Positions 6,482 to 10,888 of a stretch of 10,888 nucleotides of DNA are shown here, piece after piece (within the stretch, counting starts at the first letter, position 1; every line of letters begins with the position of its first letter). The position numbers and the translations under genes are program-made. The stretch comes from Methanobacteriota archaeon (GTDB lineage Archaea; Hydrothermarchaeota; Hydrothermarchaeia; Hydrothermarchaeales; SZUA-236), in assembly GCA_003695745.1 (NCBI GenBank), contig RFHW01000080.1, positions 1 through 10,888 on the forward strand, written 5' to 3'. The notes below the pieces were generated by a model that saw only the letters and a program-made list of their open reading frames with translations, did no database searches and had not been told where the DNA came from.

Positions 6482-7756
6482 ATGGACATAAGCGTCATAG
6501 GCACTGGATACGTGGGATTGGTCACAGGCGCATGCTTTGCAAGCCTTGGCCACAGCGTGATATGCGTGGATGTGGACAGCGAGCGGGTGGACTGCATCAA
6601 CAGAGGGGTCCCGCCCATATATGAAACCGGGCTTGAGGAGATGCTCAAGGAGGTGCTGGAGAGAAAAAGGCTTCGCGCCACAACAGACCTGGAGGAGGCT
6701 GTGGAGGGGAGCGCTGTCTCATTCATCTCAGTGGGCACGCCATCAGGCCTCCTGGGTGACATCGACCTCAGGTACATCGAGGAGGTGGGCAGGGACATAG
6801 GCAGATACCTGCCTGAGCGCTATCACGTGGTGGTGATGAAGAGCACCGTGGTCCCGGGGACCACGGAATACTCGCTCATACCGCTCATAGAGTCAACGTC
6901 AGGGAAACGGGCTGGAAGGGACTTCGGAGTGGCGATGAACCCTGAGTTCCTCAGGGAGGGCAGCGCCATAGAGGATTTCCTCAGGCCTGACAGGATCGTC
7001 ATAGGCGGGATCGACGAGCGCTCCACAGAGACGGTGGCAGGGCTCTACAGGGATTTTGAGGCGCCCATCATGAGGACAGATCCCCGCACAGCCGAGATGA
7101 TCAAATACGCCACCAACTCCTTCCTGGCCACCAAGATCAGCTTCATAAACGAGATAGGGAACATCTGCAAGCCCCTTGGGATAGACGCCTATGAGGTTGC
7201 CAGGGGGCTTGCAATGGACAGCCGTGTGTCACCAAGCTTTCTCAGGGCAGGCATAGGCTTCGGCGGCTCCTGCTTCCCGAAGGATGTGAAGGCCATCGTG
7301 GGCAAGGCAAAGGAGGTCTACTACCATCCTATGGTCCTCAATGCCGCTCTGGAGCTGAACGAGACGCAGCCCCTCAGGCTCATAAAGCTCGCTGAAGACC
7401 GGGTGGGCAGCCTCAGGGGGAGGGATGTGGTGGTCCTCGGCCTTGCCTTCAAGCCAGGGACAGATGACATGCGGGAGGCGCCTTCCATCAAGATCATAAA
7501 CTCCCTTTTAAAGAAGGGCGCGGTCGTCCATGCCGCCGATCCGGTGGCCACCGGCGAGGCCCGGAAGATATTCGGTGACAGGATAGGATACTATGAAGAC
7601 CCCCGGGAGGCTGTGAAAAAAGGTGAGATCCTCCTCATCGTTACAGAATGGGATGAGTTCAGGGATGAAGGGCTTTACAGAGGGAAGATGGTCTTTGACG
7701 GCAGAAAGATTGAAGAGGCGAGGGCTGCCGATTACTATGAAGGCGTCTGCTGGTGA
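6482..7756 (+). CDS. ugd: UDP-glucose 6-dehydrogenase
   Basis: This enzyme oxidises UDP-glucose to UDP-glucuronate with 2 NAD+, in the cytoplasm. The 424-aa protein has an N-terminal Rossmann motif GTGYVG (7-12), the NPEFLREG block (153-160), the central EMIKYATNS helix with K208 and N212, and the catalytic cysteine C264 in GFGGSCFPKD. The third domain follows, with GLAFKPGTDDMREAPS at 320-335. Related enzymes oxidise UDP-ManNAc or GDP-mannose and sequence alone separates them imperfectly. The adjacent galU-type gene and UDP-glucuronate decarboxylase make UDP-glucose the likely substrate. It is the first gene of the operon leaving the origin. Its ATG follows the TATA box by 26 nt, which suggests leaderless translation. 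Confidence 0.93.
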   Translation: MDISVIGTGYVGLVTGACFASLGHSVICVDVDSERVDCINRGVPPIYETGLEEMLKEVLERKRLRATTDLEEAVEGSAVSFISVGTPSGLLGDIDLRYIEEVGRDIGRYLPERYHVVVMKSTVVPGTTEYSLIPLIESTSGKRAGRDFGVAMNPEFLREGSAIEDFLRPDRIVIGGIDERSTETVAGLYRDFEAPIMRTDPRTAEMIKYATNSFLATKISFINEIGNICKPLGIDAYEVARGLAMDSRVSPSFLRAGIGFGGSCFPKDVKAIVGKAKEVYYHPMVLNAALELNETQPLRLIKLAEDRVGSLRGRDVVVLGLAFKPGTDDMREAPSIKIINSLLKKGAVVHAADPVATGEARKIFGDRIGYYEDPREAVKKGEILLIVTEWDEFRDEGLYRGKMVFDGRKIEEARAADYYEGVCW

Positions 7757-7758
7757 TG
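7752..7758 (+). promoter_or_regulatory. Ribosome binding site of galU, inside the ugd stop region
   Basis: GGTGATG matches the anti-16S consensus GGTGAT and lies 4 nt before the ATG at 7763. It contains the TGA stop of ugd, so termination and initiation are linked. This favours the ATG at 7763 over the GTG one codon upstream. Confidence 0.55.
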
Positions 7759-7762
7759 TGTG

Positions 7763-8611
7763 ATGAAGGCTGTTATCCCTGCGGCAGGTCTGGGGACGCG
7801 GTTCCTCCCTATCACAAAGGCGCAGCCAAAGGAGATGCTCCCAGTCTATGACAGGCCTGCCATCCAGTATGTTGTGGAGGAGGTGGTGCAGTCTGGCATC
7901 GACGACATACTCATCATCACCGGGAAGAACAAACGGGCCATTGAAGACCATTTTGACCGCTCCCTTGAGCTGGAGATATCGCTGCGGAACAGGGAGAAGG
8001 AGGAGTATCTGAGGAAGATCGAGCGCATATCCTCTGTGGACATCCACTTCATCAGGCAGAAGGAGCAGAAGGGCCTTGGGGACGCCATCTACTGCGCAAG
8101 GAAATATGTGGGCGGCGAGCCCTTTGCAGTGCTCCTTGGGGACACCATCACAGTGGCCGAGAGGCCCTGCACCAGGCAGATGATGGACATCTTTTTTGAG
8201 GTGGAGGCGCCTGTGATAGCTGTTGAGGAGGTGCCAATGGAGAAGGTTGGCAGCTACGGCGTCATCTCATACCGCGAGGATGAAAAGGGTCTTTTCCTCA
8301 TAGAGGACCTTGTGGAGAAGCCTGAGCCAGGGGAGGCGCCCTCGAACTATGCCATCATAGGCAGGTATCTGCTTACGCCCGATGTCTTTGACTTCATCGA
8401 GAAGACCCGGCCGGGCAAGGGCGGCGAGATACAGCTCACCGACGCGCTCCGGCTGCTCAACAGATCGAGACAGATCTATGGATTTAAGTTCGAAGGCCGG
8501 CGATATGACATTGGCAACATGATGGACTGGCTCAAAAGCACCGTTGAGCTGGCCCTTGCCGATGATGCTGTGAGGGAGGAGCTGTCGGCCTTTCTCAGGG
8601 ATGTGGTATAG
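7763..8611 (+). CDS. galU: UTP-glucose-1-phosphate uridylyltransferase
   Basis: This enzyme converts glucose-1-phosphate and UTP to UDP-glucose and pyrophosphate, supplying the substrate of the preceding dehydrogenase. The product is 282 aa, a normal GalU length. It begins MKAVIPAAGLGTRFLP, the nucleotide-binding loop, followed by TKAQPKEMLP; further motifs are LLGD (about 124-127), VEKP (about 184-187) and GEIQLTDAL (about 221-229), all typical of the GalU branch rather than RmlA. A GTG at 7760 immediately precedes the ATG and would add one residue. I chose the ATG because of the GGTGATG ribosome site and the family's usual N-terminus. The gap to ugd is 6 nt, and the TAG stop directly abuts the GTG of the next gene, so the three sugar genes form one unit. 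Confidence 0.93.
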   Translation: MKAVIPAAGLGTRFLPITKAQPKEMLPVYDRPAIQYVVEEVVQSGIDDILIITGKNKRAIEDHFDRSLELEISLRNREKEEYLRKIERISSVDIHFIRQKEQKGLGDAIYCARKYVGGEPFAVLLGDTITVAERPCTRQMMDIFFEVEAPVIAVEEVPMEKVGSYGVISYREDEKGLFLIEDLVEKPEPGEAPSNYAIIGRYLLTPDVFDFIEKTRPGKGGEIQLTDALRLLNRSRQIYGFKFEGRRYDIGNMMDWLKSTVELALADDAVREELSAFLRDVV

Positions 8612-9616
8612 GTGGCGGTCGAAGAAGAGGTGAAAGACCTTTCACGGTCGTTGAGAAGAGATGGTGTGGATTTTGAAGACTGGCAGGTCCTTGTCACAGG
8701 CGGCGCAGGGTTCCTTGGCTCATGGGTCTGCGACGTCCTTCTGGAGCAGGGGGCGAGGGTCACCTGTGTGGACAACCTTGTCTCAGGGAGAGAGGAGAAC
8801 ATCGGCCATCTCACAGGGGATCGTTTTCGCTTCGTCAAACACGACATATCCCGGCCCATAGTCTTTGACACCCCCTTTGACCTTGTCATCCACATGGCGA
8901 GCAGGGCATCGCCCTTCGAGTTCACAAGACATCCCATCCAGATCCTGAAGGCCAACACGCTGGGCATATGGGTGGCGCTGGGCATTGCAAAGAAACACGG
9001 GAGCCGCTTCCTCTACACATCCACAAGCGAGGTCTACGGGAACCCTGACCCGGGGTTCGTGCCCACCCCTGAATCCTATCATGGGAATGTGAACCCGCTG
9101 GGGCCGCGGGGCTGCTATGACGAGGCCAAGCGCGCTGGGGAGGCCTTTGTCACCGCCTATCACACACAGCACGGCCTTGACACCCGGATGGTGAGGATAT
9201 TCAACACCTACGGCCCCCGCATGAGGGGTGATGACATCTACGGCAGGGTGGTGCCGAGATTCATAGATCAGGCCCTGTCAAACAAGCCCATCACCGTCTT
9301 TGGCGACGGCACCCAGACGAGGTCCTTCACATATGTGACGGATCAGATCAACGGGATTCTCAGGCTCGCCGCCAAGGAGGATGTGGACAACCCGGTGGTG
9401 AACATCGGCAGCAACAGGGAGACCTCTATAATCGATCTTGCAAGGCTCATAATACGCCTTACGGGCTCGGATTCTGAGATCACCTTCCACCCGCTGCCTG
9501 AGGATGATCCGCTGAGGAGGTGCCCGGACATCACAAGGGCGAGGGAGCTTCTTGGCTGGGAGCCCAAGGTGGGTCTTGAGGAGGGTCTGCGCAGATTCAT
9601 AGAGCATGTGAAGTGA
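8612..9616 (+). CDS. uxs: UDP-glucuronate decarboxylase (UDP-xylose synthase), extended SDR family
   Basis: Decarboxylates UDP-glucuronate to UDP-xylose through an NAD+-bound 4-keto intermediate. The 334-aa protein has a 25-residue N-terminal extension, then the NAD motif GGAGFLG (30-36), the STSEVYG segment (137-143) with E140, and the YDEAK catalytic pair Y169/K173. R237 sits in [10 protein letters not shown]. Blocks that separate UXS from ordinary 4-epimerases are present: [11 protein letters not shown] (94-104) and [17 protein letters not shown] (158-174). The start is GTG: the TAG of galU is immediately upstream in the same frame, so no longer start is possible. A shorter protein from an in-frame GTG at 8666 would still keep the Rossmann fold. 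A UDP-glucuronate 4-epimerase is the main alternative, but the UXS-type motifs argue against it. Confidence 0.88.
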   Translation: MAVEEEVKDLSRSLRRDGVDFEDWQVLVTGGAGFLGSWVCDVLLEQGARVTCVDNLVSGREENIGHLTGDRFRFVKHDISRPIVFDTPFDLVIHMASRASPFEFTRHPIQILKANTLGIWVALGIAKKHGSRFLYTSTSEVYGNPDPGFVPTPESYHGNVNPLGPRGCYDEAKRAGEAFVTAYHTQHGLDTRMVRIFNTYGPRMRGDDIYGRVVPRFIDQALSNKPITVFGDGTQTRSFTYVTDQINGILRLAAKEDVDNPVVNIGSNRETSIIDLARLIIRLTGSDSEITFHPLPEDDPLRRCPDITRARELLGWEPKVGLEEGLRRFIEHVK

Positions 9617-9623
9617 GCCGGTT

Positions 9624-10814
9624 ATGGATAAGGCAAAGGTCATCAGGGACCCTGTGCACAAGGACATCTTCCTCTCAGAGCTTGAGATGAGGCTTGTGGA
9701 CACGCCTGAGTTCCAGAGGCTCAGGAGGATAAAGCAGCTGGGGGTGACGAACCTCGTATATCCCAGCGCAAACCACACGCGCTTTGAGCACAGCATAGGC
9801 GCGGCCCACATTGCAGGGCGCATTATAGGGCGTTTTGACGTGGGCGATGCAGGCGAGGCGCTCAGGGCCGCTGCCCTGCTCCATGACATCGGCCATGGCC
9901 CTCTTTCGCACACCTCTGAGGAGCTTCTGAAGAGGCATCTTGACCGCTCCCATGAGGATGCAACGCTCAGCGTGATCCGGGAGAGCGGGATCAGGGACAT
10001 CCTCTCCGAATACTCTGTGGATCCTGATGTGGTCCTGGCGATCCTTTCAAAGGAGCATATGCTCAGCGGCCTCATCTCCGGGGAGGTGGATGTGGATCGC
10101 ATGGACTATCTTGCAAGGGACGCCTATCACACGGGGGTGGCCTATGGCGTGATCGACATGGACAGGCTGGTGAACACGGTGGAGCTTGTGGATGGCGATA
10201 TCGTCATATCACAGGGGGGTCTCAGGGCGGTGGAGGGGCTTTTGGTCGCCCGTTTCCTGATGACGCCCACCGTCTATCTTCATCATACATCCCGTATCGC
10301 CGATGCCATGTTCCTGCGCGCCACTGAACGGGCTGTTGAGGAGGGTTTGCTGAGGCTGGAGGATCTGATGAGGATGGATGACTTTGACATACAGGCGATG
10401 TTCAGGGCTGCCGGGGGGTATGTGAGGCATATGGGCAGGCGCCTTGAGGATCGGAGGCTTTTCAAGACGGCCTGGTTCGCTGATGAGACCTGTGGCGACG
10501 AGGGGCTTAGAGAGTCCTTTTACGCTCTTATGGAGGATCTGGGGAGGTGGGCCCGGCTGGAGGTGGAGCTTGCTGAGGACTGCGGCCTTGAAGAGGGTTT
10601 TGTCATCGTTGACATAACGCCCCGGTCCAGATATGAGGAGAGCAACGCCCTTATCTGGGATGGCGAGGCCGCCCGTCCGGTGAGCATGGTCTCGCCTATT
10701 GTGAGGATACTGCAGGACACGGAGGCCTCTAAATGGAGCGTGGGCGTATATGCTCCTCAGGAGCATCTGGAGAGGGTGAGGGGGATATGCGGCAACATAA
10801 AGGGTTATCTTTAG
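9624..10814 (+). CDS. HD-domain phosphohydrolase, SAMHD1-like (COG1078 type)
   Basis: A 396-aa protein of the SAMHD1/dGTPase-like HD superfamily, whose characterised members hydrolyse dNTPs to deoxynucleoside and triphosphate. The opening IRDPVHKDIFLSELEMRLVDTPEFQRLRRIKQLG is the family signature. Metal ligands are all present: H56 (RFEHSIG), H87-D88 (LLHDIGHG) and D158 (DVDRMDYLARD). H91 and H96 match catalytic-site histidines of SAMHD1, and R159, Y162 and D166 align with its nucleotide-contacting K312, Y315 and D319. It should therefore be enzymatically active, but substrate choice cannot be read from sequence. It lies 7 nt after uxs, in the same operon, without an evident sugar-nucleotide role; control of dNTP pools next to a replication origin is a speculation. 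The TAG stop overlaps a convergent gene. Confidence 0.88.
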   Translation: MDKAKVIRDPVHKDIFLSELEMRLVDTPEFQRLRRIKQLGVTNLVYPSANHTRFEHSIGAAHIAGRIIGRFDVGDAGEALRAAALLHDIGHGPLSHTSEELLKRHLDRSHEDATLSVIRESGIRDILSEYSVDPDVVLAILSKEHMLSGLISGEVDVDRMDYLARDAYHTGVAYGVIDMDRLVNTVELVDGDIVISQGGLRAVEGLLVARFLMTPTVYLHHTSRIADAMFLRATERAVEEGLLRLEDLMRMDDFDIQAMFRAAGGYVRHMGRRLEDRRLFKTAWFADETCGDEGLRESFYALMEDLGRWARLEVELAEDCGLEEGFVIVDITPRSRYEESNALIWDGEAARPVSMVSPIVRILQDTEASKWSVGVYAPQEHLERVRGICGNIKGYL

Positions 10815-10888
10815 CGGCTGGTTCCCTTCTCTTGAATGAGGCGGTCCCATGTCTCCAGATCCTTCATCGATCTTTCGAGGTGGTCTGC
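10811..10888 (-). CDS. C-terminal end of an unidentified protein (partial)
   Basis: On the minus strand an open frame enters from the right edge and stops at TAA (10811-10813). It encodes 25 residues, charged and helix-like, starting ADHLERSMKDLETWDRL and ending EKGTSR. The amino-acid pattern looks like a genuine C-terminal helix, but it is too short to assign a family. The stop shares bases with the TAG of the HD gene, a tail-to-tail overlap of 4 nt common in compact archaeal genomes. No terminator-like T tract is visible between the two. Confidence 0.5.
   Translation of the reverse strand, partial: ADHLERSMKDLETWDRLIQEKGTSR

Noticed and set aside
7760..7762. GTG as the start of galU
   Set aside because: It adds a single methionine before the family's conserved MKAVIPAAG start, and the GGTGATG site is better spaced for the ATG at 7763.
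1..10888. Insertion sequences, CRISPR arrays, tRNA or rRNA genes, inteins
   Set aside because: I saw no spaced repeat array, transposase, RNA gene signature or intein splice block in reading the window. The large genes are uninterrupted from end to end.

Overview
The window looks like chromosomal DNA of a euryarchaeon. The main evidence is a complete family-D DNA polymerase, both subunits lying behind an Orc1/Cdc6 gene, together with archaeal-style promoters and origin recognition boxes. The coding DNA is GC-rich. I cannot place the organism to class from the sequence; a methanogen-, ANME- or Archaeoglobus-related lineage is possible but is only a guess. No mobile element, CRISPR array, tRNA or rRNA is visible.

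Left arm (about 220-6163, minus strand): a tightly packed replication operon reads away from the centre, in the order orc1/cdc6, PolD small subunit DP1, PolD large subunit DP2. The gap between the first two genes is 2 nt, and DP1 and DP2 overlap by 4 nt (ATGA). A T6 tract follows the DP2 stop. The first 219 bases hold no gene I can identify. A weak partial open frame enters there from the left edge on the plus strand.

Centre (6164-6481): the 318-bp divergent intergenic region has the anatomy of an archaeal chromosomal replication origin. It holds a near-canonical ORB beside cdc6, a second, inverted ORB-like dyad about 200 bp away, a 72% AT tract between them that could be the unwinding element, a GC-rich block of competing hairpins, and promoters for both flanking operons. 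The origin, its initiator and the replicative polymerase form one locus, as known from Pyrococcus.

Right arm (6482-10814, plus strand): a four-gene operon encodes UDP-glucose dehydrogenase, UTP-glucose-1-phosphate uridylyltransferase, a UDP-glucuronate decarboxylase (UDP-xylose synthase) and a SAMHD1-like HD phosphohydrolase. The first three make a complete route from glucose-1-phosphate to UDP-glucose, UDP-glucuronate and UDP-xylose, presumably for surface glycans. The HD protein probably acts on (d)NTPs and has no obvious link to sugar metabolism. The operon meets a convergent partial gene at the right edge, and the two stop codons overlap.

No clearly new system stands out. The most interesting parts are the fine structure of the origin, the complete UDP-xylose cassette beside it, and the HD phosphohydrolase co-transcribed next to the origin.
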